Below, piece after piece: positions 49,546 through 63,752 of a stretch of DNA of 64,000 nucleotides. The position numbers were made by a program, and so were the translations under genes. Source of the DNA: Scylla paramamosain (taxonomy: Eukaryota; Arthropoda; Malacostraca; Decapoda; Portunidae). The notes below the pieces were generated by a model, which was not told the origin of the DNA, searched no databases, and saw nothing but the letters and a program-made list of their open reading frames with translations. Numbering within the stretch: the stretch's first letter is position 1; every line of letters starts with the position of its first letter. The DNA lies in the NCBI RefSeq assembly GCF_035594125.1, contig NC_087156.1:15266497-15330496 (forward strand). The letters run 5' to 3'.

Positions 49546-51476
49546 AAGCCTCACCACGCTGAAGAAAACAATCAATTCATTCTAACAAACGTTCCCATTG
49601 AGCGCACTAACAGCCCCTGCCAGACGAGGCGTGGCAGCAGAAGTGGGAGCCGCGAGGATGGAATCAGCATCACCACTACCCTGCTGTATCTCTCGCCTCT
49701 CAGCACAGCCTCCCCATAAACCTTTTTATGCACGCACCTACTGCCATACACGGCCCGCCATGAAGCCATTCCTATGCCGGGCGCCTCTAGAAACCTCCTT
49801 CACACCGCCGCGCCGCCTCATCAGGTGGGCACGGGACAAGGGTGTCGTGTACCTGGCCTGGAGAATGAGGGGCGGGAGATGGGAATGAGTGGCGATGACT
49901 GCCGGGATGGAGCTGTACCGGGGAGGGTGGTGGGAGGCAGAGGTGCAGGGTGTGGGAGGCAGGGTTGTAGAAGTAGTATAATATAAGGGTGAGGGAGAAG
50001 GGAATGCAGGGGTGTTAAAATATAGGAATGACGGAGGAAGGAGTGCAGTTGTACTATGAGTGAAGATGGGAAGGACAGAAGGGAAGCAGGGAGCCAGGAT
50101 ATACGTGAAGGAGCGGGTTCGGAGGCTACAGTTGGTTTATCTATTTTTTTGTGAGCGCGACAGGCCATTAATAATATTTACTGTGGTCTGAACACCTGAT
50201 TGCGAGATACGCTCCGCTTGGTGAGTGTCTGTTGATAGTGGGTGTGGTTAGGTTACATGCAAGTTTGCTTGAATAGTCATTTATTGATCATGCAAATCTA
50301 TCGTTTACATGACGTGTGCGCAGGCGCGTTTCAACCAGCAGGCTCCGCACCGCCCCGGTTATCGCACCGTGCACACAAACGCGCCGCTCATTGTGGTGTT
50401 TTCAAGTACGCGTCTGCGAAATTAAGGCCAGCGGCAGCGGTCTCCGAGCCTCGCCTTAATACAATATGTATCTTGCATGTACTGATATAAATTCATGTTC
50501 CGCTACCCTAATAAGTATTTATTTGCATATAGATAAACCCATATATATAAATGCTGACGGTTACACACTGCAAATGCATTACTGTGACTGTATACATGTA
50601 TATACATTAATTTACTTATATACTATAGTCTATTTACGCGACAGTCATATCACCAATGCAGGTTAGGGGTCGGCGGGGGATCAGTTACCCAACCCGGGAC
50701 CGCGCGGCGCAGCAGAGGGAGGGGCGGAGTCACACCCAACCCCGCGATGACACCACGACCTTCTTGCGGAATTTAGGACGAGGAGCGGTCTTAAACAGAC
50801 CAGGGAAAAGAGAAAGAAAGATAGAAGAAGAAATGACACATGAATACAAACCATGAAAACCGAACGTACAGAAAGAATGATAAATTTGAGAAACTGGTTA
50901 TTGAAACTTCCAGACGAAACAAAAGTAGATGTATTACGACTTAACGACAGCTGGAGGGGCCTGCAGGTACACCGCACCGCGCAGCTCGCCGGCGGAACTC
51001 TGGCCGCACAACACCCGCCGCCGTGGTCGCGACCTAAAACACACTAAGAATCAACTCCCGACAAGCCTCACGCCGCTGTCCACACAAAGCCCCGAGACGC
51101 CGCCTCTACAGGGCAGTAGTAACGAACCCATTTAGCATAAGAGAATACATAGAACTAAACTGACATAGAGGTTATTTTCGCGAGGGAGACCATGTTGGCC
51201 AAGTTTAGGATCATCCAAAATTATGCAAACATGGCCTGAACACGGTCGGCAGGAGCTGCAGGAGACTTTAAGAGGCATCACTGCGTTCCTTGCCGCCGTG
51301 CAGGGGAACCAGGCGGCGGCTCCAATGGGCGGCAAACTGGTCTCTCCAGCGCGGCCCTAACCTGTAGCGTACTTGTAGGAGACGCGCGAATATTCATGAA
51401 GATATAATATAGACATTACTGAGGGGCTGAGCCTTCTTGCGCCTGCAGCCTCCACCCCCTCCTCCCTCCTCCCTGC

Positions 51477-51482
<6 letters not shown>
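49546..51482. other. No gene seen; mixed unique DNA
   Basis: 49900-50110 is G/A-rich, giving a Pro/Leu/Ser minus-strand frame. 50450-50640 is A/T-rich with octamers at 50290 and 50521 (reverse). 50650-51120 is GC-richer. Nothing recognisable is encoded. Confidence 0.6.

Positions 51483-51557
<75 letters not shown>
51483..51557. repeat. (TC)n microsatellite
   Basis: About 75 bp, perfect, in a pyrimidine-rich stretch. Confidence 0.98.
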
Positions 51558-51558
<1 letters not shown>

Positions 51559-51671
51559 CGCCTTATCTGTACACCTCGCAGCCCTTCCCCTGCTTTCCCC
51601 ATCCTTCCCAGTCACAACCATTCCCATTACTCTGATCCCTTCATCCAAACATTGCTATTTACACTGCACTT

Positions 51672-51723
<52 letters not shown>
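51672..51723. repeat. (CA)n microsatellite
   Basis: About 52 bp, perfect. Confidence 0.97.
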
Positions 51724-51726
<3 letters not shown>

Positions 51727-52436
51727 GATCTACAACGCACTCACTAAATATAATCTCGGCCATAAATATGCCTGAAATAATTTTGCATTTTGTTGGGACG
51801 CTTTCACGCTCGCCATAAAAAAAGACATTATGATTACAGATGATAGCAATTATCTGAGTTTAAAGCCCCACTGACTTTTTTATGTTTATTTACCTCTCAA
51901 TATATTTTCGGACAAAACAAACTTTCTTTCCTAACCTTTTCTTGTTATTTTCCTGCTTGAAAACTTTAGGCTACGAACGAAACAAAGCAGTCTTGTCTGG
52001 CAGCGGGAAGGAAGGAGGGAGGGAGAGAGGGCGGGAGGAGGTAAGGAGGTAAGGAAGAGGGAGAAGAGGGAGAGGAAGGGAGGAAAGACATATACAAGAG
52101 GTTAAGGGGCAAGAATAAATACAAGCTAACAAGAGGAAAGTGTGAAAAAAAAGGAAATGTGAGTGGCGGGAGGCAAGGCGGCGGGCACTCAGGGGCGGCG
52201 GTTAGAGCTGCTGCGGGAGCTATCGGCGGGGCAGGTAAAGGCGGCGCGGCTCACGAGCAGCCCACTCAACACCGCCCCATATAGGCAGTCGAGGCACGGC
52301 CGCTGCAGACTCACGAACCAAGCGTGCGCGGGAACATTATATTACAGGCAAGATCTCCTGCATCACGACCACGTCCACGACACGACTACTTTTCACAGGC
52401 GACGCGGAAGCCTAATGGTGATATTTTGGCCGGGAT

Positions 52437-53027
52437 GTGTGGCGGGTCGTAGGTTACACAGCGCGGCGTAATAATCCAGTCAGACACGAGCACAATTCCA
52501 ACTCTTCTGAGGACAAAGGCCGGCCGGGAGTTGATAAGGAGCGTGAACGGAGACGTGCACCTTCTCTTCTCCTCAAAGCAGGCAGGAAAGAGCGCCTTTC
52601 TTACCACACCACCGCGACCTTTGGTCCAGTCTCCGGTTCTGCGTGGAGGAGAGGGTGCTTGCGTGCGTGCGTGCGTGCGTGTAAGTCAAGGTGCTGTACG
52701 CGTTCAAGAAGGCGCCGCAAAAAAAGGAAGAACGTTTACTGGACGACTTGTAACCGAGAAGGGAAAGTGCGTGTGCATTTTTCTCCCAGTAAGTACGGAC
52801 ATAAAGGCTTTTTGACCACTCACTGCGGCGCGGAAGAAACAGAAGAGACGTGTGTTTGTGCCGCGATCTATGACTGGTGGTCTGCGGTTACAACCACTAA
52901 TATATTGCATTTCACCTTCATAAATAAAACATATCGATCACCGCCATCTGACATGCAAAGCGCGGCCGGCCATCACCTGCCTGAGAACGGCGGAAGGAAA
53001 TACGTCTTACTCAGCGCTAAAATATGA
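52437..53027 (+). CDS. Unassigned open reading frame, 196 residues (weak candidate)
   Basis: The frame starts MWRVVGYTARRN and has a basic middle (RSRRRRKKRKN) and a Cys/Arg stretch produced by the (TGCG)n array. No recognised family. The surrounding 52.15-53.1 kb is GC- and CpG-richer than its neighbours, so a 5' exon or promoter is conceivable, but two other frames are also open here. Most likely non-coding. Confidence 0.12.
   Translation: MWRVVGYTARRNNPVRHEHNSNSSEDKGRPGVDKERERRRAPSLLLKAGRKERLSYHTTATFGPVSGSAWRRGCLRACVRACKSRCCTRSRRRRKKRKNVYWTTCNREGKVRVHFSPSKYGHKGFLTTHCGAEETEETCVCAAIYDWWSAVTTTNILHFTFINKTYRSPPSDMQSAAGHHLPENGGRKYVLLSAKI
52659..52682. repeat. (TGCG)n short array
   Basis: Five to six TGCG units, CpG-rich, in GC-rich DNA. 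Confidence 0.93.
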
Positions 53028-54001
53028 CGGGAACCTGAGAGGAGTCAGTAACGACACTCAGTCGCGCCATTACACAACGTGAGATTTATAAGCCTCGCGA
53101 GAATGCCGGAGCCCATTATGAATTTTGAGTTCAAATGGTAACTTTGTTCTCCGGTAAACATTTCACCACTCCTTTCTCCGCCAGATGAGGCGTTCGGAGC
53201 ACGGCTAATCTATGCAGCGTGGCGAGGGACCTTTGCTTTCACGTACACTGTAATGTGACTTGGAGCAGAGCGAGGTGTTCGGAGCCAGATTGCTGAAATA
53301 TTTTGGAATGTTTCGTCATTTATTCGTGAAATATACGGACATGAAAATAACACACTAATAATTAATATCTTACTCAAGAGATCCTTTCCCTATGACAAGC
53401 AGGAAGGAATGCTTCTCACTTCACCCCACAAGGCATGCTTCGTCTCGTTTAGAAAGACCTCAGTCAGATTTCATATCCATAAATTTAAACTACAAATTCA
53501 GTCCCTGTACACCCTTGCCAGGTATCGCACTCATTCTTAGGGCATGTAGGCCATCACACTGCAGCACATCAGAGGCCACTTACTCGCCCGGGCCAGCTAC
53601 AATACATTCCTAGTGCAACAAACACACACATCCTGGTGATTACAACACCCTACGCGGCAGGTTCTCAGGCCGGACTAAACCGTTTGCTGTGTCCCAACGA
53701 TAAAAACTCTCGAGAACTCTAGGCTGTGAAAGCGATTAACAAACAATTAGGAACTCGTTTCCAGCCCCGCGGGGTTTTCTCTATCAGTAATCACACTGTT
53801 TCTGTGGTATTTCTCGGCCCAATGACTTCATTATGCGGCTGCTGAGATACCGAGCGTCATTAGCTCAGCATTATCTTGTTTATTCCGACACCTCGCCCTG
53901 CCGTGTTTTTCTTGCTTACTTTTTCTACATCTTTTTTTTTTTTCCACCTCGTCGCCAAATCTGACCACTGTCCGGTGAAAGAAGGAACAGGATCGTGAAA
54001 T

Positions 54002-54003
<2 letters not shown>

Positions 54004-54077
<74 letters not shown>
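54004..54077. repeat. (CT)n microsatellite
   Basis: About 74 bp, perfect. Confidence 0.98.
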
Positions 54078-54081
<4 letters not shown>

Positions 54082-56213
54082 AACAACTCTTTGCAGGTAA
54101 TTAATGGTCGCCCCCCAAGGAACACGTTACCTTATCGGCCCGGCGCTGGGTACACGTCGGCGCGATACCCTGCATGTCGGGCAACCAGGCGGATGCAACG
54201 ACGACCTCGACCTAGCACTTTCCCGACGCTCCGCTTGACTCGTCATTACCGAGGTGAGAACGAGCTGACGAGGATCCGGGACTCACTTTCTTGGGGACAA
54301 AATGGCTCGTGTGACTTAAATGTGCGACAGAAATTTGTATGGGAATTCTGGAACTCAGCGATTTATTAATTATATTGGTTTAATTGTATCTACAAAATTT
54401 AGGGATGTGAATGTGTAAGTGAAATTGAAGTAAAAATCCTGCGTATATGCAAGAAAATTAAGAGACATTAGCTTTGCATTCTTATTTGTATATCAAACTG
54501 AATTACTTCCAAATACTAACGTAAATATACTAATGAATAAATAGAAAGGCGGCATGCGCACATACATCAGAGAAATATGCAGGACGGAGTAACTCAAAAT
54601 TCTCGAGATATCGCGAACTAATTGATTCAGTGAGTGACGTCAGTTTCGTGCATTCCTCAGCCGTGAACACAGGCGAAGAGTGACACCCGGACACAGACTC
54701 CCCATTAAGCCTCGTGTCTCCCCACAACACGCGTATCTCTTAATTGAGAGAAAATTACTGGTTAAGATTTTGTTTTTTGCTTTATGAGCGTAATGAAAAA
54801 AAAAAAAAATCCGGATATAATTGATTTAACCAGTTTGTTTCGTGCTTCAGCAAAATTCATTTCACAGTTTTTTGATCCGTCTTCGATCGCAGCGGAGGAG
54901 ACGTGGAGGTGATGAAGAAACACGACAGAGGGAGGGAGGGAGGGAGGGAGTGCAGTGCAGTGCAGCCAACACCCAAGTCCTGGGCCTGGGTGATGAGGGG
55001 AGGCGAGCAGGGCGTGACGTGGAGGTGTGGCGGGAGGGTGGTGGTTGACTGACGACAGGAAATCTACTCAACACTAACGATTAATTTCATATCCACCAGT
55101 AGTAAGACGGACATGAGAGAAAAAAAAAAACCTCCAATTCTTAATGATTTGTTTAGGTGTAGTTACGTGTATGAAAAAATCCTACAGAAAGAGCAACAGA
55201 AGCTAATTTTTGATGACTGCTGGAACCAAAAACAATTTTCAGCAAACACGGACAGAAGCCGAGGTGGAAAAATGTCGGAGAATGTGTGGAAGAAGCGGCG
55301 CTCACTCAAGCAAGAGGAGGAATTAGGAGCGCTCGATTGATTATTTATTTATTTTTTTTTACGCCGACCGTCTGCTTCTGAAGGGCGTCGTATTTTAATG
55401 CTAATGACTGACAACAACATGATCACGGGCATGAGAGTCTTCCCCGGCAAATACTCCAGCGCGAGGCACAAATAGGCGGAGACCGGCAGATGAGCAAAGT
55501 CACTCCACCTCAAAAGTGAAGAAAAGTTTGCACCTTCCACCTGAAGAATGTGAGCAGAACCGATCAATTATAACGTCTAAGAACAGACTTGTGGCTCAGC
55601 GGGTCAAGCAAACAGGCTGTAACTCACGCCACACACCGCGCAAGACGCCTAATTATCAATAACCAAGGAGAGACTTCAGACGCCCTTAGTGTTCTTCAGA
55701 GTTCGTCATTTTCGTCAGCAAGGCACGAAGTCCACCTCGGGGCACACCATCAGCTACCTGGGTTTATGATTCCGCCTCGGGAAGCTTGACCAGCCGGCCG
55801 GACCATCACGACCCGCCGAGAGGGAGCAGAGAGGAGCACCAGCCGCTAACAACCCACGACATCACTCATAAATCAGTAATTTCCGCGGATACGAAGCTCA
55901 GTTTTTTTTTTTTTTTATGCCGCCACAATGTTAACTGCACACGTATGAGACACATTTTATATTTAACTCACTTAAATATTCTGAGTGATCCGCCCTCCGG
56001 CTCTCCCTTTATGGGCACGGGGAGGCGAGGACACTTGACAGACTGGCGGAGAGCAACACTCGTCTCATATTTCGAGGATCAAGAGACAAGATGGATGAAA
56101 ATCTCGACTTGAGTGATAGGTAAGAAAAAAAAATAAGGTTCACATCCTTCGTATCATCAAACGATGTCTGTAACCAGATCTGACGGCGGACGTGCGTGTG
56201 ATACCTGATGAAA

Positions 56214-56214
<1 letters not shown>
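54078..56214. other. No gene seen; unique DNA
   Basis: A/T-rich 54360-54560; poly(A) near 54795; poly(T) near 55904. Open frames do not exceed 124 residues and part of the longest is array-derived. Confidence 0.6.
54928..54965. repeat. (GGGA)n and (GTGCA)n short arrays
   Basis: GGGA units (about 54929-54949) pass straight into three GTGCA units (about 54949-54964). Confidence 0.9.

Positions 56215-56274
<60 letters not shown>
56215..56274. repeat. (GT)n microsatellite
   Basis: About 60 bp, perfect. Confidence 0.98.
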
Positions 56275-56276
<2 letters not shown>

Positions 56277-59041
56277 CCTCCCCGTTCCTCTCCTCACAAG
56301 TATCAGTCCACACAGCTGTCGCCGCCCGCAGAGGGGCACACACCCCTACCAGCAGCGGGTCTTTCCTTCCCCCTTCAAGAGGTGGCGACGGCCGCACCAC
56401 CTTATGCGTTCACCTGTAAATCTTGGCGTCTCGTAAATCACCCGTCTGCGTCCTCTAGCCAGCGCGGGGGACGACTAGAGGTGGTGGTGGTGGGGAAGGC
56501 CAGAGGACGTCCTGACCCCCGCCCTCGACCCTCTTTACTGGAGGTCATGTCACAAGAGATCACAAAGGAACACAGATGAAGAACAATCAGCGTGGTGGTG
56601 TTGCTCTTACTCCTCGTTCTCCTCCTCCCACTCTTCTTCTTTCTCCTCCTCCCTGCACACTATCATGACTTTAAGTATTTCGACGAGTTGGGTTTTTCTT
56701 GGTCTAATTGAAAGTTACGATCCATTAAGTACATAATATATACTATATTTACTTAACATTAGCATATATATTAACGCCGTTTGTTGTGCTGCTTCGCTTA
56801 CACTATCACTATACGCATTTGTGAAAATGAATTTATAGTGATGAATATACGTAAATATGAAAGCTTATAGATGTGGATATGTCATGGACTATTGCGATAT
56901 ACTATATGCATGAAGGTCGACTGTTGTAAATATATGTCTATGTGGAAACCTACTGTGAAATTGATGCAGCCATTCGAGTAAACAGCAATCAGTTGTTTTT
57001 CAGTCACTGTTAAGTAACTGCTTTGGTGAAAGACCCTTTTTCTTATTTTTATGTTGCTCTTGTATTGGAAAAACTTAAAACTGAAATCGAGTTACTTCTC
57101 TTTAAGTGTTTTTTCAATGCGAAAGCACAGCAAACATGATTCACAAATAATATTATCTATTTTGCATATTTGCTTTCTAGTTCAACATTTCAAATTTATT
57201 ATACTTGTCCTCATTTCTCCTTGGACTGTTTTCCTTCACGTTCTCCATCCTCCTCTTTCATTCCCTGTTCTCTTTGACAAAATACAAGCTTCGTTCTTAA
57301 TCATCCCTACCCAAGCCATCCTCTCCTCCCTGCATGCTCAACCGCGGCCACATGTGGTATCAGATATCAGCCCAACCCGTGGAGGTGACCAGGCAGTTAG
57401 TTTCCCAGCCAGCACTTGATGTAATCTTATATAAGCCAACGTTTGAGGTTCATGCCTTCAGCTGTCATGGGAGTACCAGACTGCTAATAACAAGGTGACG
57501 CTAAGTAAACCTAGACGTTAATGAGCAAAAATAACAGTAACAGATTTCAGTTATCTTATCACTTCTTATGCTTTCTATAGCGTCACTCAAGATCATACTC
57601 TAAACTCGTACCACGATGTTTTACTAAGTTTGAAGCGACCAATAGCGTTCGAAGGGTTAAGCAAAGATCCCGGGAAGTCCCTGCGGCACGCGCCGGATCT
57701 TCCCTCGAGGGGTCCCGGCATATCCCCTGTTCCTCGCCACGAACATGCCTGGCCGCCACTTCAAACGCCCCGCTAATGGTATCATCAGCCGCCCCTTCCC
57801 AACGACGCGGCGTCTCCTCGCGCTCCACGTCATAATTGTTCACCTCCATCTGATTTTACTGATCGTCCCTTCATCATAATGGCGGCGTGAGTGTGTGCTG
57901 AAGGGCGGGGATGTGGCATATCTCTCAAGGGTGCATGGGCGTGGTTGTGCCCTAATTCACTCCCGATGAGACTGCGGCTAACATCGCCTGCTTTCGTGGG
58001 GATTTATTGTTATGGGCACTATGACAGCTGTGCGTTTTTGCTCATCCGTTTTCTTTACCTGCCGTGCTCACGCTAACCTCTGCCTCCGCACGTCCGGCCC
58101 GACAGAGCCAGGGCGGCGAACCACATGGCGGTGCATCAATTTCCTTAATGGTTCACGAAATAATGAGAACGGACCTAATTATGAAATCTTACGCGTAGAT
58201 TAATTATGAGATCTTACGCCCATAAATTATAAGAGATGGATAGATACGATGATTAGAACTGAGCAGCGGAGTGAGTCGGCTAAAAACATAATAAAAAGAA
58301 CTCAGCTGAGCATCATATACAACGCTAAAGGATTGAAACGTGACGCGATTCTTTATTTGAGACACAATGCATCTCCTTTTTGTTCGTGGTTGCCTCTAGG
58401 AAAAAAAATATTCATCATAACTTATAAAACGTAATAATTTGTTAAAGCATAAAGGTAAATTACAGCAGAGTACAGTAATACATAATGGAAACGAAGACTT
58501 ACATACTCCTTCATGGCGATGTCAGGCACCTGAAAAGAAGAAAAAAAAAAAAAAAGGATGGAGAAATAACACATACTAAATTTAGAACCTAAAAACTGCG
58601 AACTTCACGGACAGGATAAAAAAAAAAAAAAAATAAATAAAAAAAATAATAATAATGACCATTGGATTCTTACTATATTCATCTTGCAGAACTTGACAAA
58701 ATTAAAACAAGAAAGCCAAATACAGATAGTCAGATTACCAGATAAATAAAAAGACGAACAGACAAACACATGGATCATTGAGTATAATTGACCACAGCAC
58801 AATTACAAACATGTACACTCATTATATCAAAACATCATAATAAATAACCTGAACTCAATACAAAATAAATACAACTGCATTTCCTCATCATTAAAATCCT
58901 GACATGCCAAGCCTCAGTAGTGTGGAGAAGGGAATGGCCCAGCACACGCACCGGACACGGCCACGTACTGCCCACTACACTCCCACAGTGCAAATATCAC
59001 AGCTTCATCTCTTCTCCTTAGGTATTCAAGCATCATTATCC

Positions 59042-59043
<2 letters not shown>
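56275..59043. other. No gene seen; unique DNA, A/T-rich centre
   Basis: 56690-57200 is A/T-rich. 57650-57830 is GC-rich. A 122-residue frame at 57051-57419 is non-repetitive but unassigned. The 25-bp tandem repeat is at 58176. Confidence 0.6.
58176..58225. repeat. Two-copy 25-bp tandem repeat
   Basis: TAATTATGAAATCTTACGC at 58176-58194 is repeated as TAATTATGAGATCTTACGC at 58201-58219, with an exact 25-bp period and one mismatch in 19. Each copy contains a TAATTA homeodomain-type core. Confidence 0.85.

Positions 59044-59133
<90 letters not shown>
59044..59133. repeat. (CT)n microsatellite
   Basis: About 90 bp, perfect, just upstream of the LINE tail. Confidence 0.98.
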
Positions 59134-59137
<4 letters not shown>

Positions 59138-59187
59138 CTATCATCACCTTCTCGCATTGTTCTTCCCTTAACTTCAATCTTCTTTAA

Positions 59188-59330
59188 TTTTTAACGACCG
59201 TTTTTTACTCTATTCGGGGACCGGCACCTCAGTGGGCCTTTTTTTTTATTATAATTTAGTTGCCCTTGGCCGGTGCCCCTCCCACATAAAAAAAAAAAAA
59301 TAATAATAATAAAAAAATATAATAAAAAAT
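59188..59330 (+). mobile_element. LINE 3'-end remnant with poly(A)/AAT tail
   Basis: The segment carries GGGGACCGGCACCTCAGTGG, a T-rich stretch, TTGCCCTTGGCCGGTGCCCC and TCCCACATAAAA. This is the same 3'UTR, in the same order, as the minus-strand LINE at 42 kb. The tail is A-rich with TAA units (about 59286-59330) and is followed by an (AC)n array at 59338. Only the 3'UTR remains, so the insertion was strongly 5'-truncated. A (CT)n array lies 55 bp upstream. Confidence 0.85.
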
Positions 59331-59334
59331 CTCA

Positions 59335-59337
<3 letters not shown>

Positions 59338-59382
<45 letters not shown>
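59338..59382. repeat. (AC)n microsatellite
   Basis: About 45 bp, right after the LINE A-rich tail, where such arrays often start. Confidence 0.97.
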
Positions 59383-59388
<6 letters not shown>

Positions 59389-60153
59389 ACGCACACATAT
59401 CAACACACAAGGCCACCCAGTTGACACCACCTCATCAAATTCCACTCCTAACTTACCCACATCCCTTCCTCACTCCCTCCGTTCATTATGTTTGTAAAGA
59501 GAGCCGTAGAAAGTCACACGAAGAGAAGAAAGGTGAAGCAGGAACCTAATCCCCGAATTCTGCCCTGAGTGGATTGAGACACCTCCCGGGCCGCAAGTGC
59601 GGGAGGACCGCCGACGTGCGTGACTAATGAGGTAGCTGTACCTATGTAGCCTGCAGGGTATCTCGTCTTGTGGGGAGCTGAAGCGAACGGCTCTTAGTAA
59701 ATCGCTGTGGCATACTCGCTTGAGACAGGACTTGCACACCAGCCTCTTTCTTGTACTTCGCAGGATGGACTGAGCGAGAACCTACTCTTACAACAGGAAA
59801 TAAGCGAGTGATACCTAGTAATTCTAGAGGACGTGTCAACCTTTTGCTTTTTACGGTGTCCAGAGGAATGATAGCAGCAAAGTGCCGACTATCCCATGAA
59901 ATGAAGGTAGCTTTTCCGATACTTCTACCTTCTGTACTGGATCTTTTTCTTCCTCTAGTGTATGTAGTTAGTGGAGCGTGTAGACTACTGGAGAGACACT
60001 CATCGGCTTGTTTCTCTCTTTCTCATTTTCTTTTGTAAAAGGAATAGGTGATAAGAAGTGTTTTTTTTTTTCTTACGAACACTAAATAATGACAAAATGA
60101 CAACAATCCAGTGTGAAAAGTAATAGAAAGCATAATGTCTGACTCTTTTCTTA

Positions 60154-60208
60154 CGTAGTAGTGGAAGTAGTAGTAGTAGTAGTGGTAGTAGTAGTAGTAG
60201 TAGTAGTG

Positions 60209-60242
<34 letters not shown>

Positions 60243-60243
60243 C

Positions 60244-60314
<71 letters not shown>

Positions 60315-60325
60315 CAGTAGTAGTG
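60154..60325. repeat. (AGT)n microsatellite
   Basis: About 172 bp of AGT units with GGT and AGC variants; the longest trinucleotide array here. Confidence 0.97.
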
Positions 60326-60462
60326 CAATGCATGCCTGGCAACAGTAATGAGATTTTCTGAATGATGTGATTAGAATGATAAACAATAAGTATCAAAAGT
60401 GTTATTTAGAACTTGACTTCTCTATATCTTCTTTCTCTTGTGTTCTCATCTGTCCTCCCCTT

Positions 60463-60507
60463 CCCCCTCCTCCTCCTCCTCCTCCTCCTCCTCCTCCTCC
60501 TCCTCCC
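60463..60507. repeat. (CCT)n microsatellite
   Basis: About 45 bp. Confidence 0.96.
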
Positions 60508-60689
60508 TTGCGCGTTCGTTCACTTTTTGCATCTGCGTTACCTGTTTCCAGTGTTCCTTCATTATCTCAGTCAATAAATTCGTCAAATGTTCGTCGGTTC
60601 CTTTCATATTCGCTAACATGTTTTTTTTTTTTTTTCACTCTTCTTTATCTACTTTTTCTCCTTCTTCCTCTTCATTCTCGCCTCACACA

Positions 60690-61130
60690 TTCTGGCGAGA
60701 CACACGGGAGAATTTACTGTCCCGCCGTAATTAATCAATTTCTCTGGGTGGCCCGAACGCACATGATTCGGGATTTATTAAGTCAATTACATTTCTTGCT
60801 CCCGGTTCGTACAGGTGTTATGACCTCCAGGTAATTTAGGAGCAAATTAAGACCAGACTTCGATTTTGTGTGGAGGCATATTCCGGGCTGGTTGTGGGCG
60901 CCATCCATCTGCCCCGCTGTGCCTGGACGGCTGGCTGACTGGCTAGCTCTGCTGGAGGCTGTGGCGTGCATGATAATGAACGGTGCTGGTAATACATTGA
61001 TGACTGTAATAAACACAGCCGCAGGGAATGTCAGCTACTCAGCGTCGTCATCTGAATGCTGACTTATGCACGGCAGCCTGAAGAGAGCGACGCTGCATTG
61101 ATAACTGACAGCCGTGTTTGTAAGGCGTAT
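60690..61130. promoter_or_regulatory. Enhancer-like unique island
   Basis: Unique, balanced DNA between arrays. Homeodomain-type cores TAATTAATCAATT (60728), TTATTAAGTCAATTAC (60776) and GTAATTTAG (60832) cluster within 120 bp, followed by a GC-richer part with CATCTG-type E-boxes. No open frame of note. A conserved non-coding element is plausible but untested. Confidence 0.25.
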
Positions 61131-61559
61131 CGCTAAAAAAAAAAATAGAACGAGAAGGCGATGCATGATTATGGCTCAGATAAAATGTCTCTGCAAGCTT
61201 CGTAAGTATCTGTAGATAATTGCCTGAGCTAAAAAATGGTTGTCGTTTCTAAGTGGTCGCAATAATTGAGTGTGTTCATTGCATCACCATCACCGCCGAC
61301 GTGAGGAACATTGATGGCTCAGTGATAGGATTTATCTGACTGGAACGTCAGTACAAATTAGAATCAAATCACTGTCTCGATGTTTGATTAGGTCTACGAG
61401 ACTTCCAGGAATAAGTACTAATATTTCTTAGTCTTTATCTTTCTTACTATTCCTTTGGGTACAAAACGAAGGTCTTCAATGTTTCATCAGCGTCTAATCT
61501 TTTATTACGACGGTATACTTTGGAGTAGTACAACAGTGCTAGTTATGACTTGCTGAGCG

Positions 61560-62420
61560 TTCAATATAGGCCGGGTTGGGGTGTGTGCTAGCCGCCGTCC
61601 TTCTTTTTATCTGCCAAAGCCAAACTTATCCATAGTCCCGGCCCGCCCCTGGCCCGGCCCACGAGGTTGTTCCTCCGCGGCACCATTGTCTTTCCGTTGG
61701 CTTTCCTCCTAGGCTGGAGGAGTGACGAGGCCCTGGCTTCTGCCGCAGAGCATCGCAAGGTGATCAATGATGCTGGGATCCTCACAGGCGCCGCCATTTA
61801 TCTCCCGGTCTGGTGCGTTATGGTAATGACCTGATATGAATGGATCGATCGGATGTTTGATGAATTGATTCCGATTGAGAGATCACCTTGATGGATTACG
61901 AGGCTACATTAGCGACGTGAGCAGACTTATCATCGACCTCCGCGCCTCTTGTTTTTCCATTTCCCTTCTTTGAATCTTACTACTTGTGGATTCGCGGGGT
62001 GAGGATTCGCCCCTTTGTTGATTGGGGGTAATGGTGACCACCGAGTCTAAAAAAGGGACATCTAGAGAGGCTCTCCCAGGGCTGAGTTGAGAATGATGCA
62101 AATGTTCTCTGTGGAACTCGTCCCGGGCAGAGGGACAAGTGACGCTGACTAGGAGAGGAATTAGTTGAGGATCGATGTTCGTGGGGACCTTTGAGACAGG
62201 TTGAGAGATCATGGTGGCTCGAGGGGCGCCTGGCATTCATCCCCACAACACGCGCCGCACCGAGGAATGATTCGATCTGCCAAGAGGGAGATGCTATCGA
62301 GCTGAACGACTGGATGCGCCTTGACTGCCGAAGGTAAATAATGGCTGATTTTTAGTCGGTAACAAAGATGTCGGCGCCGAGCCATGGAGATTAATTGCCA
62401 CTGAGGATGAACGACGCCTG
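61560..62420. promoter_or_regulatory. Repeat-free, GC-richer island
   Basis: About 860 bp without arrays, including a CGGCCCGCCCCTGGCCCGGC stretch (about 61640-61660), GATC-rich runs (ATGGATCGATCGG near 61840) and an ATGCAAAT octamer (62096). Open frames up to 110 residues on the minus strand show no known domain. Content unknown; listed because it stands out from the array-rich background. Confidence 0.2.

Positions 62421-63752
<1,332 letters not shown>

Larger units (their letters stand above)
51724..54003. other. No confident gene; GC-rich centre
   Basis: 51995-52090 is GA-rich. 52150-53100 is GC-rich (weak open frame listed). 53680-53900 is a repeat-free stretch with CAATTAGG and GTAATC-type cores. 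No exon established. Confidence 0.55.
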
